DNA from: Corythucha ciliata
Taxonomy: Eukaryota; Arthropoda; Insecta; Hemiptera; Tingidae
Assembly: GCA_038030265.1 (NCBI GenBank)
Contig: CM075941.1
Location: 50,259,952-50,323,951 of the forward strand
DNA: 64,000 nucleotides
Direction: 5' to 3'
Shown: in pieces, positions 20,621-32,825 of the stretch
Position numbering within the stretch: position 1 is the first letter of the stretch
How the letters are laid out: each line of letters opens with the position of its first letter
Translations under genes and position numbers: made by a program
Notes under the pieces: model-generated
Told to the model about the DNA's origin: nothing
The model's database searches: none
Seen by the model: only the letters and a program-made list of their open reading frames with translations

Positions 20621-22020
20621 TACTAAACCTCTGTTGAGCATGAGGTAATTTTTCGCGAAAGATACAAGTAATGTGAGGGTTTGAAGAAAGACTGCACGAC
20701 AGTTTTAAGTCCAAAAGAGGCTCGACGGTCGACGCAGTGTGGTACTGCCAGTTTTTCGGGAAAAATTATAGTTTTTGACCCAAACATCGGGATGTTGGGT
20801 GATAAATTGCAAGTTTTCACTCAGTTTGTAGGGTAAAATTGTTTGTTTTTGGCTCGAAATTCAAGACTCCGAGATTCGATGGTTACAAGGCCGATTTATC
20901 TGTTTATGAGGAAAGACTCATTTTCGTGCTGCGGGTAGCCTTTTTAAAGAGCCTAAATTATCAGTTGCTGCTGTGCCTTGTCAGATCTTGGGGACAAAAA
21001 TTGAAGTTTGGGAGCCAGAAGTGTCAAATTCAGGAGCAAAATTGACAGTTTTCACTTGCCTTTTTAGGAGGAAAAGCCAACAGCTTACAGGCAAAGGTGA
21101 GAGTTTTGAAGGATAACGACCGTTTCTACGCATGCATGGTCCGTTCATGGGATCAATTGGGCGGTTTTCCAGTCGTGATTCAAGTTTTTTTGGGAAAAAT
21201 AACTACCCCTCGTTTCGAGATCGCGTCCCCTATATGTACTAAAAATGGCTTAACTGATTATTAGCCGCCTAGAACTAGCTGCGGATAGCTGAACTACTGG
21301 TTGTTCCAACACTAAAAACAACTAAATTGACCACTCGCGCCTCAAAATGATGATCAGCGCCTTGAAAATGGCTAAACAGACAATTTATGCCCTGAAAAAT
21401 GGCCAAACTTGGAATTCAGCTCGCAAACTGACCATTCGTACCCGACAATGGTAAAACTGACGATACAGTGCCTGAAAAGTTGCGCCTTAAAAGTAGTCAA
21501 ACTGGATATTTACGCATTAAAAATATTCAAACTGGCAATTCACGCTCCCCGTACGACTAACTTTCCTTTCGTACGCCTAGAAATGGCTTGACGGACTATT
21601 CACGTCCTAAAAATGGCAAAACTGTCTATTATACGTCGGAATAATGGTTAAATTGACGATTCGAGCTTTGAAATTGGCTAAACTATAACCGTTCACACGC
21701 TCAGCTTGACTAAAAGCTTCAAAATCATCTAATAGCCTAGTATAGTAGTCTCCACCTTACCAACTGCAGATCTATCTCCCCCCCCCCTTACAGTTACACT
21801 CACCCCAAGATCAGATAAACTGACTACTCTTGCTCTATTTAGTGGCTTGACTGGTCGGGCTCGACCTCAGTTAAACTGGCTATTCGCGCCCTAAATATGG
21901 CTACACGAAAATGGCAAAACTCACCACTCGCTCCTGACTGACGATTGTTTGAAGCTCGCAGCTCAGCTTTGTAGAATTTAATAAATTCTACTAAATTTCC
22001 AATTTTAGAAAATAAAAGTC
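20620..22020. repeat. Degenerate minisatellite, family B (with diverged flank)
   Basis: From about 21240, units resemble AAATGGCTAAACTGAC + NATTCGCGCC, about 30-38 bp, strongly diverged. The stretch 20740-21060 holds a looser series of TTTTTGG / CAAATT words. Further family B is at 41230-41945. A C-tract lies near 21780. No gene is visible. Confidence 0.65.
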
Positions 22021-22037
22021 AACTGACAATTCCCGGT

Positions 22038-22790
22038 ATGGACACCCAGTTTTCACTGATATCTAGGGGAGGGCAGCTGCCCCACTTCGGTCTCACTTTC
22101 GAGTGGAAGGATGACGACTGCCCCATGCTACGTCCATGCTACCAAGAGTTTTTCCAAACCCCCCGCCCTCCAATTACTCATTTTCCCGCGAAAAGAACGC
22201 CCTCCCCTATTTTAAAAGTTTGCGCTACCACCCTCTCCGCGAGTTGGGCGCCTCTGAGTCGAAGACTGTTGAAATCGGTATGGGATGTTAATTTTCAATT
22301 GACGGTTTTTTATTTCAAAAATACTCTGACGTCGTTACAAAGATCATCAAAGAGAATATGTAACAACCCGTCTGGGTTTGCCACCGGCGACTAAACATTA
22401 AGGTACTCGTACAGGTATTCGTCTCATTCCCGAGACGAGGAAAGGATCGAGCTAGGCTGATTCCGAACGTGTGGTCAGGGTGTTTTAATTTGCCAAATAT
22501 TTGAGCTCGGCGAATATTCGACACTCGACGTGTCGGCAAATACTACAGCAAATGTTGGGCCGGAGCTTTACGCCCAACATTCAGCCATCTATTGTTGCGC
22601 CGCTACGTGAAACGCTGTCCCTCCTCCCTACGACCCACACTCCCCTCTCCCCTGGCCCATGGGAAAATCATGAAGCCCCAGAAAACGAGCCGAACCGAAG
22701 CTCCCAAAAACGGCGGCACCACGGTGACTGCAAGGGCTACTCTCAAACTGGTCGGAGAAGGGGTGGGGGGTAATTAATAACTAGTAGTGT
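22038..22790. other. Unassigned, GC-richer interspersed sequence
   Basis: Starts with AGGGGAGGGCAGCTGCCCC, also seen near 15890, which marks an interspersed repeat. Frames of 118 and 90 codons on the plus strand lack domain signatures and cross repeat words. At about 22553 an inverted pair TGTTGGGC / GCCCAACA forms a short hairpin. Confidence 0.4.
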
Positions 22791-22794
22791 GTAA

Positions 22795-23016
22795 AGCCCG
22801 GTCTACACGCTCAAACGTGTCGTCAGTCTTGTTATTGATTAAACACGGTTCAATCTCATGGCTTAATTTCATCGATTCAATCAAATTGAAACGTGTAAAC
22901 ATATTTTCAATTATCTTGTTCCATCAAATTTCTACAATAAACGTGATGCCCGAGCAATTCAATGAAATGTCTTCCATCAAATTGAGCAATGAGATTGAAC
23001 CGTGCAAACGCGCCTT
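22795..23016. mobile_element. MITE, family TAAAGCCCGGTCTACACG
   Basis: The left end AAGCCCGGTCTACACGCTCA and the mirrored right end (complement AAAGGCGCGTTTGCACGG) are flanked by TA. Both arms contain ACGGTTCAATCTCAT. The same termini occur on the element at 60000-60448, so this is one family. Confidence 0.65.
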
Positions 23017-23019
23017 TAG

Positions 23020-23440
23020 TCACAGAACCCAATTTTATGGGTTTTACTAGTAATTCAAAAAGCCAATTTCACGGGATGGTCTCCCTAAAAAGCCAGTTTT
23101 GCGGAGGTTTGACTAATTAAAAAAAGCAAATCTGCTGGTTAGGCACTTTCGATGTCCAAATTTCACGGATTTGAAGCTCTAAGATCCTAATTTTGCGGTT
23201 TTCACTCATTCAGCAACCCAATTTTGCCTTTGGCGTCGTAAAAAAACCAACAATTCGCCGGTCTGGCTCTTTCTAAAACCAAATATTGCGGGTCTGGCAC
23301 GCCAGAAACCAATTTCACGAGGTTGGCACCCCCAAAAAAACAATTTCAAACCTTCTTCCCCCCCCCCAAATAAAATTTCCAGCTTGTTGGCTCATTTTAA
23401 GGAGCAACTCACAAAGCCATTTTGGGGGGTTGGCTCATTT
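23020..23440 (+). repeat. Degenerate minisatellite, family C
   Basis: Diverged units of the type CCAATTTCACGGG, CCAATTTTGCGGTTT and TTGGCTCATTT. Equivalent blocks in the other orientation are at 40240-41000 and 58930-59770. A C-tract is near 23360. Confidence 0.6.
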
Positions 23441-23444
23441 CGTG

Positions 23445-23725
23445 ACGTGCATGTACATTTCAAGCGAGTTCAACAGGAAAACGAAAGCAGAAAGCACTGC
23501 CGAATTTTCAGTCGAAATCAAGAAAATGGCGGCTTTCTGAAGCAATTTTGGTCAGTTTTTAAATGATGCCCTTCGTGATAGATTTGTAAGTGGGTTGAAG
23601 AACCACGAAATTCAAAGAATTGTATTGATCGCGGAGGACAGCTTGAATTTCAATGCCGCTTATTTAAAAGCTCTGCTGCTCGATTCAACTGCGAAAGAAG
23701 TGAATTATAATTCAGGTTGCTGTTG
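23445..23725 (+). pseudogene. Retroelement gag-like fragment
   Basis: The plus strand reads FLNDALRDRFVSGLKN followed by IQRIVLIAEDSLNF, matching the conserved capsid-region motif of gypsy-type LTR retrotransposons. A preceding piece in another frame (about 23450-23540) is consistent with the upstream capsid region, so at least one frameshift separates them. It ends in a stop near 23727. No LTR, protease or polymerase is present, so this is a dead fragment. Confidence 0.7.
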
Positions 23726-23729
23726 ACGA

Positions 23730-25940
23730 TTTTATAGCTTCGTCAAACCCCAAATTTTAGGGAACTAGGTACAATATTACGTATGTATTAAGAATTGCGA
23801 TCAACTGTTTTTCTGTTTAGCTTTTGAGGGGTGATGTGCCCTCTGCTGGGGAGGCGGGCAGCACTGTGAGAATGAGAACTCCTTCAACCCTCTCTTGATC
23901 GACACGTCTCGATTTTCCCTTCCAAATTTAAATATTTCCCGTTTTCGTCAACCGCGTGGAAATCCGTCGGAACTTCTCAGAGCGCACCTGTATTAACCAA
24001 GGCACACGCACCGTCAAGCGTCAGAGCATCTTATTTTTATGTATACGTCTCGCTTGCAACTTTTTCACGCTCAGCGTGTTTTACAAAGTCACATTCCAAT
24101 CACACATTCAAAGAAGAGATAAAAAGCGTGAGAACATCGGCGCGAGAGGACTTCTAACGAGCCTCGTTCTTGTTATGCTCCTATATAAGAAACACTGAAA
24201 CCAGCCATAACGAAAAGTAAAATGGTTCACAAGAATAAAGGTGTGAACTTTATTTCCACGGCTACTTTGCGAATAAAAATGAACGGAGTAAAACACTCAA
24301 ATCGTGGCAACTCTAAAAAGGCGATTATTCGTGGGAAAAAGTACTATTTTCAATGTCACAAATACATCGTAGGCGTCGCACTGCCGTACTCGAGTTTTAC
24401 GTCTGAATGACTGCCAACTTTTCTATTAAAGGCGTTCGATTTCAACAACAACAAAAACTCGAAAGTTTTCTCAAAGAGACGCTCTGTCTCATTGAAGTGA
24501 AAATCGTTCCTTTTTTTTTCATCAAAAAAGAATCATCGCACCCCTGTCACGGGCACGACACGCACAACCTCACTACCAAAATACCCCCCCCCCCCACCAT
24601 ATTTTTTTTTTATATCGCGACCAATTTTGAAATTTTTATAGGTCACCGTACCCTTTCACGTTTCGAAGAGGGATCCCTCCCTCCTCTTCCTACAACACCA
24701 CCGAGCTCGAACATTATTTTTCTCTTTTCTCAAAAAAGTAATTACCCCCTTTAGCAGAAAGCACGATGAATGATGTTTCTCCTGAAGCGGAAGCGCGAAG
24801 TAGGTAAAGCTTCGAATAAAAAAAACTACAACATTTCCATTCAAAGTACCTACAGTTTTACCCTTTCAGAAAAAAAAAAAAAAAAAAACAACAACAGGTA
24901 AATTGGTCCCCTTTACGTCGCCTATTTCAATATTTTCAACCTCGATACCTGAACCCCCGACGACTTAAAAAACTGTACCGGCGTCTGCAAGCCACACCTG
25001 GTGACGTCAAAAGGCCTTGACTCACCTGCAGTGTACCTGCTGGTTGGTTTTTCGACGATGAAAAAAAATGATCGCGTAGGAAAGCGTGAACCTCAAATCT
25101 TAAGCTTTAAAATTCAAGGTCTTCCAATTACAAAAGGATCATGTGGGAACAAGTTGACATTTTCTAGCGCGAGTTTCGCGTGAAGGACGATGAAAGTAAA
25201 AAATTGCATTGAAATGTCAATAATCGTGAATTTTTGATCAACTACAAAAAAAAAAAAAAAAAAAAAAACAAAGGATGAAAAAAGAACGGGAAAGTTCAAC
25301 AAACTATGACTAAAAATATAGAATTACGCTGGTTATTTAGCCCCATACACGAGAGGTGCCAGCGAATTTAAATAAATTTGACTCACTTTAAAATGTTTTG
25401 ATTTCTACGATCTGACCATTGACGGGCGCAAATTAATTTATTTTATTTTTTTGTCACTTTTGGGATTTTGTAGAAAGTCCCTCAGACAACATCCGCTTAG
25501 AACTCGCCGTTGCAAACTCACCAAAAAACTTCACTTTTTTCTATGATTCTCACTACTTTACTTAACACCTTCCGGCTCGGTACTGGCATTCTTGAGTGAA
25601 GGTGTGCTCCGCGGTTTTTAGAAAAGACGGTGAAGAGGAGAAAGACGAAGAAGATGGAAGGAGGAAGGACTCAGAGAAAAAGAAAAGAGAGTTTGCCTCC
25701 TTTTCCTATAAGCGCTATCTAACGAGAGGACTTCATTTAAGTCCTTCGAAGACCTTTCTCAATGTGTTTAGTTTTTTCAACAATACTCAAGTTGTAACGA
25801 AAACAACAAAGTAAAAGATGAAAGTATTGGCTCGTGAACATCTTGAGCTCTCCATTATCCTCCGCACTGTTTTGTTGGACATTTGGACGCCATATTGCTT
25901 CTCAAATTTACTCCATCTGTTTAATGATCAATTATTGATA
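23730..25940. other. No recognisable gene; A/C-tracts
   Basis: A-tracts at about 24870 and 25242, a C-tract near 24589, and a purine-rich stretch at 25620-25690. Frames up to 115 codons are biased by these tracts and lack motifs. No inverted-repeat element was noticed. Confidence 0.4.
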
Positions 25941-25943
25941 TTC

Positions 25944-26260
25944 TAAAGCGGGCCAAACACGATCAAACATGCTTGACAAGCATGTTTGATGTTTGACGTG
26001 GCACCCACACGTTCAAACCAATTCTGTGATTCACAGTAAAATCACCCCAATACCCTTTTTTCTTGATGGTTTGATGGTTTTTGAAACTGACAAACACGAT
26101 CAAATCTGTTTGTCAAACCTCGTGTTTGCAAGCAACTTTTCTGACAGCGACTGAAAACCTTCAAACGTGCTATCAAACCTTCAAACACGGCCCCAGACAC
26201 GATCAAACCTGCTTGTCAAGCGAGATTGGCGAGGATGTTTGATCGTGTGTGGCTCCCTTA
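25944..26260. mobile_element. MITE with CAAACACGATCAAAC motifs
   Basis: The left end GCGGGCCAAACACGATCAAA and the right end (complement GGGAGCCACACACGATCAAA) are inverted. The word ACACGATCAAAC with TGCTTGNCAAG recurs internally near 26094 and 26198, suggesting a nested or duplicated terminal segment. Non-coding. Confidence 0.65.
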
Positions 26261-26261
26261 A

Positions 26262-26402
26262 TGTGGAATTTCACCACCGGGAGTTACCATACTCTAACAT
26301 TGTGTACATGTTAATTGTAACGCATTTTTCTTCGTTAATTCTGAGTTAACGTAAATCAAACCTTAACTCTCGGTGAAATCTTAGAGTATAATCCACCATA
26401 AC
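26262..26402. mobile_element. MITE, family TTTCACCACCGGGAGTTA
   Basis: An inverted repeat with TTTCACCACCGGGAGTTA on the left and TTAACTCTCGGTGAAAT on the right, around a TTCTGAGTTAACGTAA centre. A second copy, in the opposite orientation, is at 42816-42925. It abuts the preceding MITE directly. Confidence 0.7.
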
Positions 26403-27430
26403 CGCACCATTACCGACATTTTTCGTACAGTTAGGTCACAATATTTATCCCTCGATACTCAAGTTAACAGACGTGATGTTCAAGAAGAAGAAAAAAAGAA
26501 ATTATGCGGTCCTGTATACTCTCATCATCAAACATAATCGTAGGTTTCGTAGCTGGTAGCAAAACCACTGGACCGTTTTACCTTTATTTCTTCTTTTTCC
26601 CCTCTCCTTCCGCCTCACTATATTTACGTGCCGCATGACTAAGCGAACAGGAAATCATATCACATAGCTGTTGTTGTTACACTCAAGTGTAAAGTGACAA
26701 TTACTGCTCACATCAGTAGGGAAATAATGAAATAAAAATATTACTTCCCCCTCGCAAAACCACCAAACAATTTTCTTGCAGCCAAAACATGAGTTTTCCA
26801 CGTTAATTTCGTCCAGTGCAACGCGGCGGCCGTCTTACATTTTTTTTCCGTCACCTTCACGTTTTGCAAACGTGCGTCTTGGAATTTTCTTTCGACAAAT
26901 GTTCGTGCATAACAGATAAATATTAAGTGGGTGGGCCCTAGTCATGTCTAGGGGTCTCTTCTTCAATAATAAGCGATAAAAATAAAGTGACAAAAGAAAA
27001 GAATAAAATCGTTCGCGAACAATTCAGGGCTTTTGGTTCATGATTTTGCGCGTTTCATTTTTTACTTATTACAATTTAAGAAAGGCCGAAGAAAGGCGTG
27101 AGAAAATGTATTACGTGGGGTTGATAACGGTTTATTGGTAGACATTGGCTCCCCTCCCCACCAAGTAGACACAGTTCATACCGAAAATCTGGAAAGTTCC
27201 CACAATACCGGAATTAAAACTGGGGATTTCGGCCTGGAACAAGCGCGTGACCAGTCCTTGTTCTAAGGCTACAGGTAGCTGCTTTTCCCCGGAGAAGATG
27301 TCAGATGCACGGATGCACCGTTTGCATCATGCAAAGGGTCCTTTTTCGCGAAAACCCATATACCTTGGGGAAGAAGTATCCACGAAAAAACCAACGTGCC
27401 CAACGCATAGGGCGAAATCCGCCCGTCCAA
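26403..27430. other. No recognisable feature
   Basis: AT-rich non-coding sequence. No splice-bounded frame or repeat family was recognised. Confidence 0.4.
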
Positions 27431-27434
27431 TCCA

Positions 27435-28060
27435 AAAAAAAAAAAAAAGACCGAAACTTGCAATTTCGCAAAATAAAGACCAAAAACCTGCAAGTAATTT
27501 TAGACGTGAAAATGACAATTTGACCGTTTTTAGCTCCGGGTGGATGTAATTTCACGTCTATTCTTCAGGCGGTCACTAGTCAAAAAAGCCCCGAAAATTG
27601 CAATGTCGCGAAAATAAATACTACCAGAAACTAGCAAGTTTCCTATTTTTGTTCACTTGACTTAATTTAACTTGCAATTTCGGAGATTTTTAGCTCCGAG
27701 TGATGTATTTGCCCAATTTTTTAGAGGCGTCAGGCCCGGATTCCGGGCTATAGAAAAAAAATAGCCTGAAAGCAAGGCCATAATTTTGCAATTTTTAGGA
27801 TATGGGGGGGGGGGGGTTGCCCCGAATATGATGTAATTTTGCGGCAATTTATCAAGCTTTGGGTGCTGTCGGAGCCGGCTGCACTCTCACTAAAAAAAAG
27901 TTTAAGTGCACAAAACTTGCCATTTTACGAAAGGGAAGAACGGGAACTTTTGCAATTTCGCTGATTTTTATACCCGAAACTCATATTTTTGCGGATTTTT
28001 AACACCGAATGTTGTAATTTCACGGCGACAGGGCAACAATATTGAAATTTAGCGCCTTCT
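27435..28060 (+). repeat. Degenerate minisatellite, family D
   Basis: Units like GAAACTTGCAATTTCGC + AAAATAAAGACC and TGTAATTTTGCGGC recur irregularly. They contain an A-tract (27435) and a 12-G run (27804). Frames on both strands here are repeat by-products. Confidence 0.65.
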
Positions 28061-28755
28061 TGGTCATGAAATTTGTTCATTAACTGAACAGTCCTCAGTC
28101 ATTCGATGACACGTATAATAACGTTCAAAAGAAAAATTATTAGTGAGATTTTGAATGAAGTAAAAACATGAACGTCTTCGTTAACGTTCGACGGTTGCTA
28201 GGGTATAGATCAGCTGATTGGTGGAATTTCAAAAAGACCGTGAACGTATTTCTTTTTAACTTCTTTCAAATTACCACTGTACCTCCCCCCATCTAAAATA
28301 CAGTGACTTCGTGGCTGGTTAAGTGGTTATTCTCACAAACATGCTGATTCACGACTATCAAGTCCGAAACTTGCCGAAACCGTAGAATCACCTAAAGTGG
28401 GACAAGCTCCTAAAGAGGGACTTAATGAAATGGATGATGTTGGAAGAGGGGAGAAGAGACGTTTTCTGGGGTTCAATTTTTCTTGTTATTTGTAAACAAA
28501 ACTCTAAAACATTTTAAAGTTCCCTCAGATGCTTCACATGTGACCATTGACGTAATTCCCCCTCGCACCATCCATCCTTCTTGAAGAACTTTGAAATTTA
28601 TTTAAAAATCATCAAAAGCACCGGGCTGCAACCACCGTGGATATCCTTCTGTCCATGTGCCAATTCACCGGTTTACTTTTCTCCCAAAACGGGCAGTCAT
28701 GCAAGTTCCCCCATTAGGCGAAACCACTCCTTCACGATACTGAATGTTCCGCAAT
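28061..28755. other. No recognisable feature
   Basis: Non-coding sequence between the family D block and the non-LTR element. Nothing can be assigned. Confidence 0.4.
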
Positions 28756-28756
28756 T

Positions 28757-30725
28757 CTAATAAAGCTTAAACAAACATGAAACGGTAAAACAGGCAGGTA
28801 GACTTCCATTGAGCACGTCCAGGCTTATTGACGGGGTGGTGCGAAAAGCACTTGTCACCGTCACCAAGCCCATCCTTTGAATACTATCGAGCTTCCTCAA
28901 CTGTGTTTTCCTGGCTCTGACCCAATTGTTATAGAACAGTAACACCGCGATATTCCTGCCATGCACCAGAGGATGCCCAACCGCTTCCTCCCTTGCGCGA
29001 ACAAATACTCGACATGGCTCGACCAAGTTAACTTGGAATCAAGGATGAGGCCCAGGAATTTAAATTCTGTGACGAATTCAATTTCCTGTTCCTTCATCTG
29101 TAGGACAGGATTCGTGTGTTCTGTTCTCAATTTACAAAAGTGCATCGCTCGCTTTTTTCCCTCAGAGAAAGAAAATCCTATTCGGTTCGCATTTTTCTGT
29201 AGGACGTTGATGCCTTCCTGTAATTTCTCTTGAATTGTGTCCATGTCGTCACCACATATCGGCAATGTCATCCACACAAAACCGACAACCCAATTTCCAT
29301 TGGTATGTCATTCATAGGACTGTACATGGCTACAAGGAAGAGAATCACACTAACCCCTGCGGGACACCGTTTTGTTGTTATCGTACCGTTGACAGGACAT
29401 TCCCTACGCGCACCTTTAAGGTCTATTTACACACATCCGTGTCCCGGGACGGGGCACGTCCGACAAGTAAAATATTATTCTCAAATGGGAATTTCGAGGC
29501 TTGTTCACACATATCCGGCACGTGTCAGGGACGTGACCCTTCAATTTCCACTGAGAATAATATTTTATTTGCTGGACGGGGCACGTCCCGTTCTCGGCAC
29601 TGATGTGTGTGCATCGACCTTAAAAGTTCTCTTTTTGAGGAAACCGCGGACGTACCTATAAAGCCTTCCACGAAATCACCCAGCTGTCTCAATATAGCGT
29701 GCCTCCAGGCCACGTCGTATGCTTTAGCGAGGTCGAAAAACACGGTCACAATGTGTTGCCGGTATAAGAAGCCCTCTAGGATTTCATTTTCCAGCTTTAT
29801 CAACTGGTCGACAGACGGATGCGTTTCGCGAAAACCGGTTGACTCCCTACGAAGTAGTAGGTTCCGACTCTCCAGAACAAGCATTAACCTCTCGCTTATT
29901 ATTCGCTCCATTACTTTCCCAAGGTTGCTGGTAAGCGAAATGGGTCGGTAACTTGAAGGTTCCCTACGGAGCATATGTTTTCCTGAAACAGGCTGGTTGC
30001 GTAGCATGGAATAATAAATCCCATCTATTCCTGGAGCAGTATCTCTGCGCCCCGTCTTCGTCCATACTTATGTCGCAATCATACGATTCGGTATCCTCCA
30101 TGTCACATTGCTGAAGGCTTCCCTCTTTTCCCGCCTTTCGACGTCGAAACTCCGCCAACCACTCCACGACTACCTTGGGTTCTCTGCTAGAACAGTTGTT
30201 GACAACTAGGCAAGGGACTATAGCTGCAGGATTTCGCCGCCCGGCAATCTTATCCAGTTTTTTCCAAACTTCCGTCGTCTTTGCAGACGCCGACTTAGTT
30301 TCTATAATCTCCCTCATAGATCTTTTTTTTCTCTTGAGTTATTATCGCCCAATCTCGGGACTCATATATGTTGTACTCTTTGTCGTCCATATTCCCAGAT
30401 CTCCTGAATTTACTGTAAGCTCGTCGTTTATCTTTATTTGCTTTCGAGCACCTGTCTCACCACCCACAGACTGGCATTCTCCTTAGTTGTCCCCGTGGTC
30501 CTTGGGATAGCCTCTAATGCTGCACTATTAATACTTCTTTCTACCTCCTTTAGGTTTGTTTCCACATCATTGGTCATGACTAGCGTTACGAACGAACTTC
30601 TATATCTCTCCCAGTCGGCTCTGTTGATGCTCGATCGGCTTAAGATGGCTATGGGGTATTCTCACCCCCGTCCCTCTATCACAATGGGAAAGTGGACGCT
30701 ACCATAGGTTTCTTGCAGGTTATCA
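28757..30725 (-). pseudogene. Non-LTR retrotransposon (Jockey-like) reverse transcriptase, interrupted
   Basis: Minus strand, from 30725 down: an endonuclease-end-like segment (RADWERY, about 30620), a linker (about 29964-30317), then reverse transcriptase with SYRPISLTSNLGKVMERII (about 29940), FFDLAKAYDVAWR (about 29740), a VPQG-like box (about 29360), a VDDIADM active-site variant (about 29260) and FVTEFKFLGLILDSKLTWSS (about 29060), then a post-RT region to 28757. Frameshifts and stops are frequent and a 200-bp MITE is inserted in the RT. It is non-functional. The catalytic box reads VDD where YADD is usual. No poly(A) end is seen. Confidence 0.88.
29420..29619. mobile_element. piggyBac-type MITE (TTAA target) inserted in the reverse transcriptase
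   Basis: A 200-bp inverted-repeat element bounded by TTAA at 29416-29419 and 29620-29623. Both arms read GGTC...ACACACATC...GGGGCACGTCC...AAATATTATTCTCA. Dropping the element and one TTAA brings the two flanking RT frames together in phase, which shows a clean insertion into an already integrated copy. Confidence 0.82.
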
Positions 30726-30729
30726 TAAT

Positions 30730-31640
30730 TATTATTTATTATTATTACTTTAGTAGAGAACTCGCTTTTTACTATGAAGTTTGAGATTACTTCCTACTTT
30801 TTGGAATAGTTGTACGCATTTAAGAACTGGAAGAAACAGCGGAATCAAGACTAATTTCTAGCTTTTGTTATTTACTTTTTCTTTATCACTTTTAATTTCA
30901 GTAGTGGTACTAGATTTATCTATGAGCGGGGAATTACTGTTCCATTAGCTAGCTAATGCTAATGGAGCTACCTAGCTCCATTAAGGTAGGTAGCTCCATT
31001 AAACTATGCTAAAGAAATTTTATACTAAATTCCATTTTCCCCCATATAATAATAATAATAGTAATAATTACTTCATTATTAGCCAGTTAATAGCTACATT
31101 TAGCAAGTTTTTTCACATCAACCTTCGGTTGATTACAAGAAATACGACAGGCTTTTTTTTCTACCGGAAAAAGTGGAACGATCAAAAGACAACGTGATCG
31201 CGATCACGTCAGAAGCCTTGAGACAGGTCGTAACAAATTCCCTCTGTTTGGCTTCTCCTTGTCTATGCGGCAAATTTTATTCATTGACTTCGAAACGGCA
31301 GCGAACCCAAATTCCACAACGAAAAATAGAAATTCAGTCCAACCTTGGAAATGTCCCAAAAATAGGCTGTTCCACCACAAAACACGAATAAAAACCACAA
31401 AGTCGATTGGTTAAAACCTCGAGGTTTCGATCAAGAATCAAAAATGGCAACACAAAATTACATATTATAATATAAAGATTGTATTTTTAAAAAACGAAAA
31501 TGCACAGCAAAACGAGTTTATATCTTGCTGTAAGCAGCTTGTCGCTTTTTTCTTCAAATTTGAGGTTTCAAATCCCAAAATTTTATGGTTTTGACTCTCA
31601 CATAACGCGGATCCGGCACTTTCAAAAATCGATTGCACGG
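30730..31640. other. AT-rich region with nested short palindromes
   Basis: Contains trinucleotide-like ATT/AAT runs (30735, 31045) and, at 30945-31005, overlapping copies of TAATGGAGCTACCTAGCTCC and AGGTAGGTAGCTCCATTAA forming short hairpins. No gene is seen. Confidence 0.5.
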
Positions 31641-31930
31641 GTTTGCCACGATTTAACGATTTTTCTTAATTTTGTCCCTGAATTAACGTTTTTAGCCCCG
31701 GACTTGCCCCAAGAACAGCGTATGTAGGGATTTTTCTCAATTTTAGCTGTGGGTCCTACGTGATTCACGGATTAGCGTTTCCTCCTAATTTTGGATGCTA
31801 ATTAGCGATTCTCTTAACGGTTTTTACTCAATTTTAGCCGCTAAAATTAGCGCTTAAAACCTAAAAATCCCTATTTATCGATAATCCTCCCCCCTCGCCA
31901 CTGCCATAGTACGCTACTGCTCCGGTGCCC
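31640..31930 (-). repeat. Degenerate minisatellite, family A, minus orientation
   Basis: Units like TTTTTCTCAATTTTAGC and GATTAGCG with the conserved phrase CTTGCCCCAAGAACAGCG at about 31696. It is followed by GCCATAGTACGCTACTG, similar to 13775. Confidence 0.65.
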
Positions 31931-32075
31931 AAGCCCAAGACGTAGGGCGAGTACAAAGTCGGTCCCAAAACCCCCCAAACTTTGCTCAATTTTAATGTAC
32001 CTAAACGCTCTTTACCTACTTGTTACATATTTATTTAAATTAACTCCGAAATGAAGCAAGGTGATCGGGGCTTTA

Positions 32076-32640
32076 TTAGGTGGGCATACACGAGCAGATA
32101 TCTGCGGCAGATTTCATGTTTTTGACGGATATCGGTGGTGAAAATTTGCTCGTTAGTGGGCAAGAAACGACAACAGATCAACCGTGATCGGCCAAACGAT
32201 ATCGGTGGGAGTTCAAATCCGTCAGATGTGGTCTGTGGTCCCCCACTAACCAACCGATTTCTGATGAGAGATACCTGGAAGACATAAATCGACCCATTTC
32301 GAATCGGTCATCGCCCCTTAAAGCAACGATTTTAACCACCGAAACTGAACTGAACATGGTATTTTCTAATATTTTGTATCATATGTATGGGTCATGCTTT
32401 TCAAGCAACTTCATAGGTATCTGCCACCGATCTCAAATATCTTTCGACCGATAAATGAAATCTGTCAGATTTCGTTCGGCGACAGATCTCAATCTGCCAG
32501 ATGTGCCCTCACTAACGAGCAGATCTGATCGGGTAACAGATATCGGTCGCAGATAACTTTTGTACGTTAAAGGGCCACGGCCGATCTCATCGTTTGTTCT
32601 AGATCGTTAACGATATCTGTTGAAAATATCGGCCGATCAA
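32076..32640. mobile_element. MITE cluster rich in GATATCGGT / CAGAT words
   Basis: Starts AGGTGGGCATACACGAGCAG. It contains ATATCGGTGG (twice), GATATCGGTCG, AATATCGGCCG and several CAGAT words in both orientations, and ends with a GGGCCACGGCCGATC segment. The pattern fits one or two imperfect inverted-repeat elements whose exact borders I could not fix. Confidence 0.5.
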
Positions 32641-32825
32641 ATCTGTCAAAATTCCAGCCTGACCAAAACGGCGTGGTAAAAAGAGAGCCTAACATAAAGC
32701 AACATTAAAGCCGCCTTGACATGCAAGCTTTGAAAAGCTGAGCTGTGGGCTTCAACCAATCAGAGTGCTCCGCACTGTACACAGCAGACGCTCCGAGTAC
32801 ACAGCGCGGACTAATTACACTTCGG

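Noticed and set aside
28961..30707. Plus-strand frames up to 143 codons
   Set aside because: Antisense to the non-LTR reverse transcriptase; no independent signature.
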